A DNA stretch of 40,858 bases, taken from NCBI GenBank assembly GCA_024683975.1, contig JAIKXR010000137.1, positions 1 through 40,858 of the forward strand, written 5' to 3'. Source of the stretch: Paludibacteraceae bacterium (lineage in GTDB: Bacteria; Bacteroidota; Bacteroidia; Bacteroidales; Paludibacteraceae). The translations under genes were made by a program, and so were the position numbers. The notes under the pieces were generated by a model. It was not told the DNA's origin and did not search any database. It saw only the letters and a list, made by a program, of their open reading frames with translations. This document shows, in pieces, positions 1 to 9,028 of the stretch. How positions within the stretch are numbered: the first letter of the stretch is position 1; each line of letters starts with the position of its first letter.

Positions 1-2
1 TG

Positions 3-458
3 GCACAGACTTTGTCATTTGCGCCTTCATGCTTGTATATAGGGCGCAGTTACAACTTCCCTGTAGCACTTGAGGGCGCACTCAAACTCAAGGAAATCAG
101 TTATATACACGCAGAAGGTTATCCTGCTGCCGAGATGAAGCATGGACCTATAGCACTTATTTCACAAGACATGCCAGTTGTCTCCATCGCTACACAAAGT
201 GAGATTTATGACAAAATAGTGAACAATATTCAGGAGATTCGGGCAAGACAAGGCCGGGTAATCGCTGTTGTTAACGACAATGACAGCGCGGTCTCAGCTC
301 TTACAGACGATTATATCACAGTCCCCGCTACAGCCGAATGTTTAAGTCCGATAATCAATATTATCCCTTTGCAACTGCTCTCTTACTATGTTGCTTGTCT
401 CAAGGGATGCAATGTTGACCAGCCGCGTAATCTCGCTAAGTCTGTAACCGTTGAGTGA
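3..458 (+). CDS. glmS: glutamine-fructose-6-phosphate aminotransferase (isomerizing), C-terminal part; 5' end outside window
   Basis: Frame is open from the window edge ([53 protein letters not shown]); ends with the typical GlmS terminus [13 protein letters not shown]. Confidence 0.95.
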   Translation, partial: AQTLSFAPSCLYIGRSYNFPVALEGALKLKEISYIHAEGYPAAEMKHGPIALISQDMPVVSIATQSEIYDKIVNNIQEIRARQGRVIAVVNDNDSAVSALTDDYITVPATAECLSPIINIIPLQLLSYYVACLKGCNVDQPRNLAKSVTVE

Positions 459-596
459 TTTTTTTGTACAATCTTATTATCAATAATTTAAGAAACGCAA
501 TCACCTCCTTTCTATGCCGAAAAGGACTGTTTTGCCAATCATAAATTTTCCGAAATTTTCCGAAAACTCAAATTTTTGTATTTTTTTTTCTAAATA

Positions 597-628
597 TTTG
601 CGGAGTTCATTTTCTTGCCGTACTTTTG
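597..628 (+). promoter_or_regulatory. Bacteroidetes-type promoter for tRNA-His
   Basis: TTTG (597-600), 20-nt spacer, TACTTTTG (621-628), upstream of the tRNA. Confidence 0.7.
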
Positions 629-723
629 CGCCCGCTTAACGCGATTGAAGAGCGATAAACTGCATCATGATGTAGATGATTGTTCATTAATTATGTGTTT
701 GTTTGTCGGAATTCAATCTTTAT

Positions 724-797
724 GGTGGTCTTAGCTCAGTTGGTAGAGCATCGGATTGTGGTTCCGAGTGTCGTGGGTTCGAACCCCACATTCCACC
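724..797 (+). tRNA. tRNA-His (GTG)
   Basis: Cloverleaf: D arm GCTCAGTTGGTAGAGC, anticodon arm TCGGA-TTGTGGT-TCCGA (anticodon GTG), T arm GTGGG-TTCGAAC-CCCAC, G-1 present opposite C73. Confidence 0.9.
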
Positions 798-809
798 CAT
801 CTAAAAATC

Positions 810-836
810 AGCACCTTACGTGCTGTTTTTTCTTTT
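810..836 (+). terminator. rho-independent terminator after tRNA-His
   Basis: CAGCA-CCTTACG-TGCTG hairpin followed by a T-rich run. Confidence 0.6.
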
Positions 837-1092
837 TTCTATACCAAAAATTTCCCAAGTGTGAAGTAGAAAGCAATATGCACGTGCATAAGCACTCGCA
901 CCTACATTCCAAAAACAAAAAAGCGATTTTAATAACATCCGGTAGACTTGACATTTCAATTTCTGTTTACAATAACAGCCGGTACAGCAAAGGGCTGTAG
1001 TCAGCCACCGGCAGGTAGAGTGAAGGACACCGCTGTTTAGTCCAGGGCGAACAAACATGACAGAAAGAGGTAGACCGTAGGTAAGTATATAA

Positions 1093-1124
1093 CAAAAACC
1101 GCTGGCCAGTCATTTGCCAACGGT
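1093..1124 (-). terminator. candidate terminator at the 3' end of the long minus-strand operon
   Basis: Minus-strand ACCGTTGGC...GCCAGCGGT imperfect hairpin followed by TTTTTG. Confidence 0.5.
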
Positions 1125-1148
1125 CATGCATAATATTCTTCAACTATC

Positions 1149-2060
1149 TTATTGTACTATTTCTTCCCTAGTTATCCCATCAATACTGAATTCTGAATAA
1201 TGACTACGATATCGATATCGAATTATTCCCTGTTTCTGCTTTCCATTCTCATAACGCAAATATGCTCTTATAACCCCATTCTCATCTTGCGTAAGGTAAT
1301 AAGTTCCGTTCAAAATTCCTAACTCTCGTATTACACGGCCATATGCATCGTATGTGGCATTATGCTGCCGAAAAGTTCCATAATTCGTAAATTCGTAGTG
1401 CCAAACCCCATTTATACCATAAACAGCCTTAATGTTTTGAATTTTGTGCTCTTGTGGTTGACTCCTATACTGATTATCATAATTGCTATTACTGTAATTA
1501 TTCGTTCTACCAGTACTTGTGCCCCAATCTGGTTGGAAGGTACTACTGCGCGTATTAACATTATTCCAAGTAATACTCCTATATTCATAATCATAGTATC
1601 CTCCACTGGCATTAGGAATAACAGGTTCCGCAAGTTCATCTTTTTCAAGGGCGAAAAAACGAACTTGATACTGAACCTCTCCTTGAGGGTGAACAATGAC
1701 GTCATATGGAAAAAAAATCACATATTTCTCTATCAATGTTCCGTCATAAGGTAAATACTTATAAGCTCCCTGCGCCCATACTCCTTGACCGCTAGAATAC
1801 GCTGCACTCCCCTTATTTGAGAAAGGAACATTTTCCCATCTACCATCGTTCCTCTGAAGAAGTTCTGCGCATACGTGGACATCTTTCCCCTTTAACCCAT
1901 CAAAATTTACGTCCAAAACGTATCTCATTCCAGATTTTCCTTCTGAATTTCTAACATTTAGTTCAAAACTAATAGACCTAATCTTATACGTTGCTCCTTG
2001 GAGATTAAATCCACAACAAGCGACTAACAAAACCAACAACCCTATAATTTTTTTTCTCAT
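1149..2060 (-). CDS. exported protein of unknown function
   Basis: 303-aa ORF with signal peptide (MRKKIIGLLVLLVACCGFNLQGA). Confidence 0.75.
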   Translation of the reverse strand: MRKKIIGLLVLLVACCGFNLQGATYKIRSISFELNVRNSEGKSGMRYVLDVNFDGLKGKDVHVCAELLQRNDGRWENVPFSNKGSAAYSSGQGVWAQGAYKYLPYDGTLIEKYVIFFPYDVIVHPQGEVQYQVRFFALEKDELAEPVIPNASGGYYDYEYRSITWNNVNTRSSTFQPDWGTSTGRTNNYSNSNYDNQYRSQPQEHKIQNIKAVYGINGVWHYEFTNYGTFRQHNATYDAYGRVIRELGILNGTYYLTQDENGVIRAYLRYENGKQKQGIIRYRYRSHYSEFSIDGITREEIVQ

Positions 2061-2235
2061 AATGAAAAAATGTTAATTGTCTTTCACATTAACTTGCTTA
2101 TTTACACGCTTTGCTACAATAATACTAACTTATACTGTCCAACAAAATCCTTTTCTCAGCACCACCTGACTGTGCATTTGCATCTGGTTGTTTTTGAAAT
2201 ATCTTTTCCTTTTGTTCCAAAATTGCACATCGTCT

Positions 2236-2931
2236 CTATACTTCCCGTTTTTCTGCCGGAGTCAGATATTCTTCACCAATTCGGAACACTTTCTTAACTT
2301 TATTCGCCGCACGTTTTTTGACACCATTATAGATGTCCCGTGTGTACCTGTTTAACTGTCCATAATCTATGGCTCTCAGAGTCTCCGCACATTGCTCAAA
2401 CATCCCGGCCTCCCGATATAGTTCCGCTTTGAACAAAATATCATCAGGCCTTTCCCAATCCGCTAAAGCAATATATCTTTGGATGTTGTGAACAAAGAAT
2501 TCAAATTCCTCTTGTGGCGGATTTGGTTCACACGGAGGTTCATGAATGAATGTTCCGCTCCTATCATAAAGTCGATAATAGGCATTGTTGTATGCATGTA
2601 TCATGTTCAAAAGTATGATACACCTGTCTCTATCATCGATTGTTGTATCTTCTTTAAACTGCTCATACGCCGCCTTCCATTGGGAATATGACAGTTCCCC
2701 TAACTCATCAGACATGGTATTTCCTGTTCGTCCTTCTTGCTTATAGTGCAGATAATACTTGCCACACCGTGGGCATTTCTGTACCGGCGAAACTCTCGGC
2801 ATCATAGGACCTACAGTCTTTCTGTCAGACCAGCTTGTAGAGCCTATCCCATTCCCTGAAAGCAGTGACAACAATTCTTTTTCAGCCCCGCAAAATGGAC
2901 ATTCGACAATTCTTGAGTTAGCTTTCTGCAT
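2236..2931 (-). CDS. zinc-ribbon-containing cytoplasmic protein of unknown function
   Basis: 231-aa ORF with CPFC...CPRC cysteine pairs; in series with the neighbouring genes. Confidence 0.7.
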   Translation of the reverse strand: MQKANSRIVECPFCGAEKELLSLLSGNGIGSTSWSDRKTVGPMMPRVSPVQKCPRCGKYYLHYKQEGRTGNTMSDELGELSYSQWKAAYEQFKEDTTIDDRDRCIILLNMIHAYNNAYYRLYDRSGTFIHEPPCEPNPPQEEFEFFVHNIQRYIALADWERPDDILFKAELYREAGMFEQCAETLRAIDYGQLNRYTRDIYNGVKKRAANKVKKVFRIGEEYLTPAEKREV

Positions 2932-2996
2932 AAAATATATTTTGTGTTTGATGACTAAGAGGAAGATGAGTATCGATAGGTTTTGCCATATATAAA

Positions 2997-4433
2997 CTAT
3001 CGAATATTAAAATCTCCCATTTCTGCTTTGAACTCTTTATCTATCAAGTGGCACTGCTGCCGGATAATCTGCCGAGAAGTAACCGCAGGCCCAAGGCAAT
3101 AACGTGCGTACAATTGTTTGAAATTCTCTTGATCGTCTTCGACAATGTCTTCCATTGACTGAATATGTGGGAACAAAAGCTTATGATATGCAGCAGTAAG
3201 CCTCTTTACTGCTTTCTTGTCACGTAAATCACAATCCTCATTAGTTTCCACTAGTATATCAAACATATCATCATACTCCGGAGCGGGACGCAATAGGTGA
3301 AGTACGGTAGAGAAATACTCTGTATTAAGCGTCCAACCCTCCATGATATGGCTTTGGTTGAGACGCGGTAACTTCCACCCCTCGATGAAACCATGAAAGC
3401 GATCCATTGTCGCAGACTCATGGAACATCTCCGGCAGATTTCGGAAATAGTCCGTATGCTGAGGTTTAAGGTCTTTATTCAAAGGTATGTTCCCTAACAA
3501 CACCAAACCACACTCTGATTGAAATGGAACGCTATCGACTTTCGTTTCACCGGCTTCAAGATATACTTTCAGAATAGCCTGCATCTCGTCAGGCTCTGCA
3601 AAGGTCATAGTAGAAATCTCATCCATACCGACCACATCGTGGTTCTTTATCACCCCAAACTGCTTAGTAGCCTTATTGTAAAACAAGCGAGCGCGTGAGG
3701 TTTTACCTCCACCAAGCAGCCACGCATACTTGCTAAGGTTAGTATAAACATACGACTTACCCGTCCCCTTAGGACCAAGCTCAATTATGTTGAGGCGTGG
3801 CTCTACTAAGGAGAGCATTCTGCTAATCATGAGCAGTTTCTCCTCCTGCGAGAGCATTTCCGCATTATACTCCATGATGGTAACAAGTACGTCTATCCAC
3901 TCGTCCAACGAGAATTGCTGACGTGCTTGCATAAAATAGTCCATATCTATTTTATATGGCTCAAATGCAAGGTACGATGTGATTTGAATATAGCCATTTC
4001 TTTTGCCCTCCGGCTCTACATATTCAAGAGTGATATTGCCCCAATACTCTCCATCGGCTAGTTCTGCGCCCTTTTCTTGTAGCAGAGTGTCAGTAACATA
4101 AGCATCCGAGGTGATACCTAAATCTGGGATGGTCACTTTGACACGTTTCTTCGCTATATCTGTAGTCGTCGTAAAGCGAGTTGTTATATTTACAACTTCT
4201 CCAGAAATCAGACGTTGCTTGATATAGTTGCTATCAATAGGCATTTTCTCGTCAAGATAATGCTTGAGCGCATCCGCATCAATATTGCCTTCTCTGTCCG
4301 TATAACGACGAAGAACAAAGTCTTTGACAAAAGAAGGCAGATTGCGCCCCTTAAAAAAGGCATTATTACTTACCTGCTTTATAACAGACAAATCCGGAAA
4401 AACTTCCTTGATTTTTTGATTGATGTAAGACAT
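2997..4433 (-). CDS. BrxL-like (BREX Lon-related) AAA+ ATPase, short form without a Lon protease domain
   Basis: Walker A in LIELGPKGTGKSYVYTNLSKYAWLLGGG, Walker-B-like DVVGMDEIS, LVLLGNIPLNKD; resembles BrxL from memory. 478 aa, ends at TAG. Confidence 0.8.
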   Translation of the reverse strand: MSYINQKIKEVFPDLSVIKQVSNNAFFKGRNLPSFVKDFVLRRYTDREGNIDADALKHYLDEKMPIDSNYIKQRLISGEVVNITTRFTTTTDIAKKRVKVTIPDLGITSDAYVTDTLLQEKGAELADGEYWGNITLEYVEPEGKRNGYIQITSYLAFEPYKIDMDYFMQARQQFSLDEWIDVLVTIMEYNAEMLSQEEKLLMISRMLSLVEPRLNIIELGPKGTGKSYVYTNLSKYAWLLGGGKTSRARLFYNKATKQFGVIKNHDVVGMDEISTMTFAEPDEMQAILKVYLEAGETKVDSVPFQSECGLVLLGNIPLNKDLKPQHTDYFRNLPEMFHESATMDRFHGFIEGWKLPRLNQSHIMEGWTLNTEYFSTVLHLLRPAPEYDDMFDILVETNEDCDLRDKKAVKRLTAAYHKLLFPHIQSMEDIVEDDQENFKQLYARYCLGPAVTSRQIIRQQCHLIDKEFKAEMGDFNIR

Positions 4434-4437
4434 AATG

Positions 4438-5133
4438 TTATGAGACTATAAATGTAACAATATTTACTAAAAGATTCCATAAATCAATAGCAATAGTCTT
4501 AAATGCAAGAAAAACATTCTGCTCAGGTATATACGATAACAATAACACTGCCAAGTCGAATAACCAAACGGAAGTAATATAACAGTAACTAAACCACAAT
4601 GGAAACTGAGAAATGTCCGTCTGATAACTTCATGTCTGCTCAGCTATGCAAACAACATGCAGTCCCAAACTAAAACCTATAAGTATGTCTATGACCGGCA
4701 AGAATGGCGTTACAACTACACTGCGTAGCACCAATAACGGAAACGTATATATTGGAAAACAATAAGGGGCGAGAGCCGTTAAAAACAAAGTCTTTTCACT
4801 ACCACTTGATCTAACAACACCACTTCCTGCCTCTTCTGCATGAAACGAATGTATTCTCCGGAAAAGAAGAAGATCTGTTATCGTATGGGTTAATTCATGC
4901 GTAAAGGTTTTCGTCATCTCCATGTTCTTAACAAAAAACTTATTCATAAGCGGGAAAATGATTGCTCCTATAGCACACCAAATATACCAAGGATAATAGT
5001 TCCCACGCATATTATGAAACCAGCGTAATAACAAGCCCCAATGCTTAGTTAGAGCACTCCATATCTCTATTCCCCAAAATATCCCTAAAATCAAGCAAAG
5101 AATAGTCAATAATATGGCTTTGTATGTCCTCAC
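4438..5133 (-). CDS. integral-membrane metallopeptidase-like protein (HELTH), interrupted by an in-frame TGA at 4630-4632
   Basis: 167-aa ORF 4630..5133 (GTG start overlapping the upstream TAG) with THELTHTITDLLLFRRIHSF and hydrophobic segments. The same frame stays open after TGA for 64 codons (SYQTDISQFPLWFSYCYI...LLVNIVTFIVS) to a TAA just before the BrxL-like start. Confidence 0.65.
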
Positions 5134-5762
5134 TAAAAAATATCGCTTTCTTCAAACCCTCTAAATTTTGATGTTTTTGACTCTTCAGGCGAATGTGCCG
5201 GAGGTACTGAGTCCCGTACTTCTATTTTTCTCCTCAAAGAACTCTCACTCTTAGGCTCATCAACAACTTGCTTGTCTCGTAATGGCTTAGTTATCTGATT
5301 CTTGCCCTTATTAAACCCGGAAAGTTTTGCACTAAATTCTGAGCGCAATATAATATCCCTGCTTGAAGATACTTTCAACGCCCCTTCAATATCAGTCGCA
5401 ATCGAATAGTCTTTACCCAACTTTACATTATAACTCTTACCGTCATGGAAAACGAGCAGAGATTCAGACCAATTGAAAATGCATGAACGATGATACTTGC
5501 GTTTAATATTGTAAGGCGAAGATTGCTTTTCCAAATGTTGAGCTGTATCAATCCGGAAGCGCAGCAACTCTTGCTCGTACCAATAGTCACGCACATTGTG
5601 AATAACCTGCAAATCACCCACATTCACCACATCAGAAATTGCGCCACGCTTATAAATGGGCATGAGACTCACTAATGCCCAATGATAAAAACGTATGCGC
5701 CAATTCCAATCGGTCTTGCGATTTGGGATATCTTTAGGTCTAAATAACTTCAACCAAAACAT
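5133..5762 (-). CDS. hypothetical protein of the kinase/FHA/PP2C operon
   Basis: 209-aa ORF; stop overlaps the next gene's GTG start (TAGTG). Confidence 0.7.
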   Translation of the reverse strand: MFWLKLFRPKDIPNRKTDWNWRIRFYHWALVSLMPIYKRGAISDVVNVGDLQVIHNVRDYWYEQELLRFRIDTAQHLEKQSSPYNIKRKYHRSCIFNWSESLLVFHDGKSYNVKLGKDYSIATDIEGALKVSSSRDIILRSEFSAKLSGFNKGKNQITKPLRDKQVVDEPKSESSLRRKIEVRDSVPPAHSPEESKTSKFRGFEESDIF

Positions 5763-5789
5763 ATTACTGCAACCCTTTTAGAACATCTA

Positions 5790-7033
5790 TCTCTTATTAA
5801 CCTTTGTTAGATTTTGTTTCAGCTTGACAATCTCCTGCTCTTTTTGTATAAGTTCTTTCTTCAAGACTTCTACCTCATGGATATTTGCGTTTCCATCAAG
5901 TTCACATTTCAGTTGTTCTATTTCTCTCTCCCGCTGTGAAATTACTTCAACAATGAATCAGTATCCAAAGAGACTTCAACTTCCTCAAATACGCCATCTG
6001 TTTGAAGGTCTGAATACTGCAAATGGTTCTCGAATTGCGACTGCAAATTTACCAATTTTTGATTAACCCGGTACGTATAGAACAAACAAACACCACATAA
6101 GAGGAATACAATAACTACCGCTATTGTTCCGACTAAATTAAGTTTCTTCATATCTTTAGTTTCTACATTAATTTTATCTTCTTTTCCCTTATCGGACTCC
6201 TTAACAGGAGCAACACCTCCCTCTTCACGAACTTGCTCATGCTCTGTTTGGTTAACTGTTTTCTCTTTCTCTTCAGCGATATATTCCACCAGCACGACAG
6301 TTATATTATCTTTCCCCCCTGCTTCATTAGCAGCAGCAATAAGAGATTTCGCTTTGGAGGTTAAATTTTTGCCTGTTTTAAGAACTTCAATTATCTGCTT
6401 AGACGTAATTAAGTCAGTTAATCCATCAGAACAAAGCAAAAAAATTGAGTTTGGCAACAAAGGAAATTCCGCTGCCTCTAAAAAATCACGGTCGGCTACT
6501 TCGTGCTTTGCAGAGCCAACATCACGGCTTATGACATTACGTTGCGGATGATGCATAGCCTGCTCTTCTGTCAAGTCACCCATTTCCTCTCGATAACCGA
6601 TGAGTGAGTGATCATGAGACAACTTTCGAAGTTCCCCATGATGAAATTGATACAAACGTGTATCACCAACATGCACCATGTCAATGACTTTCCTTTGTTT
6701 GTCAACTATAGCTGATGTCAATACACAACTCATAGATGGCCTGGCCGTGTCAACCTGACGCCTGTCAAAAATAGCATTATTTGCACTAACTACTGCCTGC
6801 TTCAGCAGTTCAAGACGCTCACCATTTTGGAAGTTTTGCAGATACTTCGGGATTTCTGTCCGCGCAATCTCGGCAGCAACTTCACCTCCTTCGTATCCAC
6901 CAACTCCATCAATAGCCACTGCAAGGACGGTGTTAATATCCATCTGCTTAGCAACGAACGCATCTTCATTATTAGTGCGTTGCCGCCCCATATCTGTCAA
7001 ACCGTAAACGGATAATTTCTCTTTCGTTTTCAT
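5790..7033 (-). CDS. membrane-anchored PP2C-family Ser/Thr phosphatase with a coiled-coil C-terminus separated by a -1 frameshift near 5945
   Basis: ORF 5942..7033 has AIDGVGGYEGGEVAAEIA, LCSDGLTDLI, GGKDNITVVLV and a late TM helix (LVGTIAVVIVFLLCGVCLFY). Another frame continues VEVISQREREIEQLKCELDGNANIHEVEVLKKELIQKEQEIVKLKQNLTKVNKR* to about 5790. Confidence 0.85.
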
Positions 7034-8031
7034 ACTAATTCAGGATTTGCATTAAACTCTACACTGATAGTATCATTCAAGAAGATTTTTGAATTGAACT
7101 TTGATAAAGTAACCCAATTCAATGAACCTCCATAACTAAGCGGTACTTCGCGGGCATTTAAACGAGTCTTAGCAAATGCCGCCAAAGCAAAAGTTTGCGT
7201 CATTTTGTCATACTTAATCTGAACATGGGACTTGCTAACTGCATCGCTGTCTATCTTAACGATATTCCTTGTCGAGCGTGTATCTGAGTTCCCGGAAATA
7301 TCTATGTAGTCATCCATCATTTCATATACGTTATATCCGCCTCCTTCCGCTGCCCATCGCAATGTTGCCCATCCTTTTCTTTGCATGTCGGAAGAAGCAG
7401 TGATTAGAGTTGTATCTTCACTGAGATTCTTGTCGAAGTTGAATGTGTATGAGCCTTCGCTCAGAATTTCCATACCAAGAAGCGCGTCCATATTAATATT
7501 ATTCTCGTTGGTATTGGAATTCTGACATTTAACAGATAGATGAACATTCGCTTCTTGTCTAACATTTCCATGCTGTGCCTTTTGAATGTCAAAAGTTGTT
7601 AAACTTCCAGTTGTGATGATTTCTCCCCGCCTAATAATGTCCTCTTTGCCGTCTTTCTCGCCAAACTGACAAGCAGAAAATTGGAAGAACCAATAAGTAG
7701 CTGGAGGTGCGAAATTAACACCGCTATTATATGTGTCACGTTTTTTCTTGATAGAAGCGTAAAACTCTGCGACTACTTCTGGCAAAACGAACGGTAACGA
7801 CTCCTTTGCCGTATTATAGTCATCAGGGTGCATTAAAATGTTAAATGACATAGGATAGAGCAGACGACGACCAACTGACAATTCTTCCATCTGGTCATTG
7901 AAGTGCTCAACCAATTCTTTCAACAAAATCTTGTTGGTTATCTTGGATGTTTGAGGCTTCTGTTTGCCATTATCCGGCTCTACCGTACCTAAAGACAAAC
8001 CTTTCTTCAATAGTTCAAAAATTTTGCACAT
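7030..8031 (-). CDS. FHA-like-domain protein
   Basis: 333-aa ORF; C-terminal IVKIDSDAVSKSHVQIKYDK...LNAREVPLS...SKIFLNDTISVEF looks FHA-like; ATGA overlap with the PP2C gene. Confidence 0.6.
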   Translation of the reverse strand: MCKIFELLKKGLSLGTVEPDNGKQKPQTSKITNKILLKELVEHFNDQMEELSVGRRLLYPMSFNILMHPDDYNTAKESLPFVLPEVVAEFYASIKKKRDTYNSGVNFAPPATYWFFQFSACQFGEKDGKEDIIRRGEIITTGSLTTFDIQKAQHGNVRQEANVHLSVKCQNSNTNENNINMDALLGMEILSEGSYTFNFDKNLSEDTTLITASSDMQRKGWATLRWAAEGGGYNVYEMMDDYIDISGNSDTRSTRNIVKIDSDAVSKSHVQIKYDKMTQTFALAAFAKTRLNAREVPLSYGGSLNWVTLSKFNSKIFLNDTISVEFNANPELV

Positions 8032-8041
8032 AACATTTTAT

Positions 8042-9016
8042 TTATTCATCAATTTGCATATATCTTAATACAACTGCTTTCCCTAATTCAATAAGATCAC
8101 CCGTTTGCAAAGGTATCTTAGCTTGCGGATTATCACACTCAATTTTCTCTTCTCCCCTAAAAATACGAGTTCTTTTGCCCATTAGACGAGTTCCGTCTTT
8201 TTCCACCTGAAAGTAGAAGCCAAATTTCTCCGAGAAGCCAATGTGTGCGTGCATGCGACTAACGTATTTATTCTTCTCAGCCATAGGAGAATTAGGATTG
8301 TCATCAATGGCAATATGATTCTCACGATAGCCTGTCGGAATACGCGGGAACTGACCGCTTCCTATATTATAGGAAGTTAGCATTTTTTTCTTCATGTCAT
8401 TTGAAGAAAGTAGATACTGCTCTTGCAATAAACTTCCGGCTCCTCCAAAGATAGAAATTATTGCTTTGCATGTCTTAACTTCGTTAAAAGTTTCGTGCGC
8501 TAATATTTGCAAATATTCCAGATTACTCTGACCGACTTTTGTAGCATACACCTCTTCTGCGGGGAAACCGATGCAGAAAGCAATTTCATCAAAACCATAC
8601 CCTCGTTCATTAACCAAAGCAATCAATACCCGCTGCTTATATTGCTCCGTGTCGTAATTTTCGAATGTCACTTTGTCGCAAGCAAGCCATATTACCAACT
8701 TCTTGCCAACAGTAGTATCCTTATATTCAACAACTTTTTGCAGAGTATTAATAACGCTCCGAATCAAAGCATCTCTACTTTCTATATGCTCTTCTTTTTT
8801 CTCTTGAGAATCGTTGTTTTTCTGGGCTGGTGCAGACTCTTCATATTTCTGCTCATGAACAACACCTTTCTCATTTTTTTCAACAGCAGATGTCTCGACC
8901 TCCTTATCCGCGGGACTCTCAACCGACGGCGTACCAACTACAGGTTGGTTGTTTTCTTGTAAGGCATCTCCAATACTATTGGAAAGCCGATGAATCCAAT
9001 TCCCTATTTTTGACAT
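8042..9016 (-). CDS. FHA-like-domain protein
   Basis: 324-aa ORF; C-terminal RIPTGYRENHIAIDD...KYVSRMHAHIGFSE...PLQTGDLIELGKAVVLRY is FHA-like. Confidence 0.7.
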   Translation of the reverse strand: MSKIGNWIHRLSNSIGDALQENNQPVVGTPSVESPADKEVETSAVEKNEKGVVHEQKYEESAPAQKNNDSQEKKEEHIESRDALIRSVINTLQKVVEYKDTTVGKKLVIWLACDKVTFENYDTEQYKQRVLIALVNERGYGFDEIAFCIGFPAEEVYATKVGQSNLEYLQILAHETFNEVKTCKAIISIFGGAGSLLQEQYLLSSNDMKKKMLTSYNIGSGQFPRIPTGYRENHIAIDDNPNSPMAEKNKYVSRMHAHIGFSEKFGFYFQVEKDGTRLMGKRTRIFRGEEKIECDNPQAKIPLQTGDLIELGKAVVLRYMQIDE

Positions 9017-9028
9017 ACATCTTTAATT

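Noticed and set aside
680-1058. ORFs 680..1000 (+) and 816..1058 (-)
   Set aside because: They overlap the tRNA-His gene and its terminator; no coding character.
2997-4433. A complete BREX phage-defence system
   Set aside because: Only the BrxL-like ATPase is present; no BREX methyltransferase, PglZ or BrxC homologue seen.
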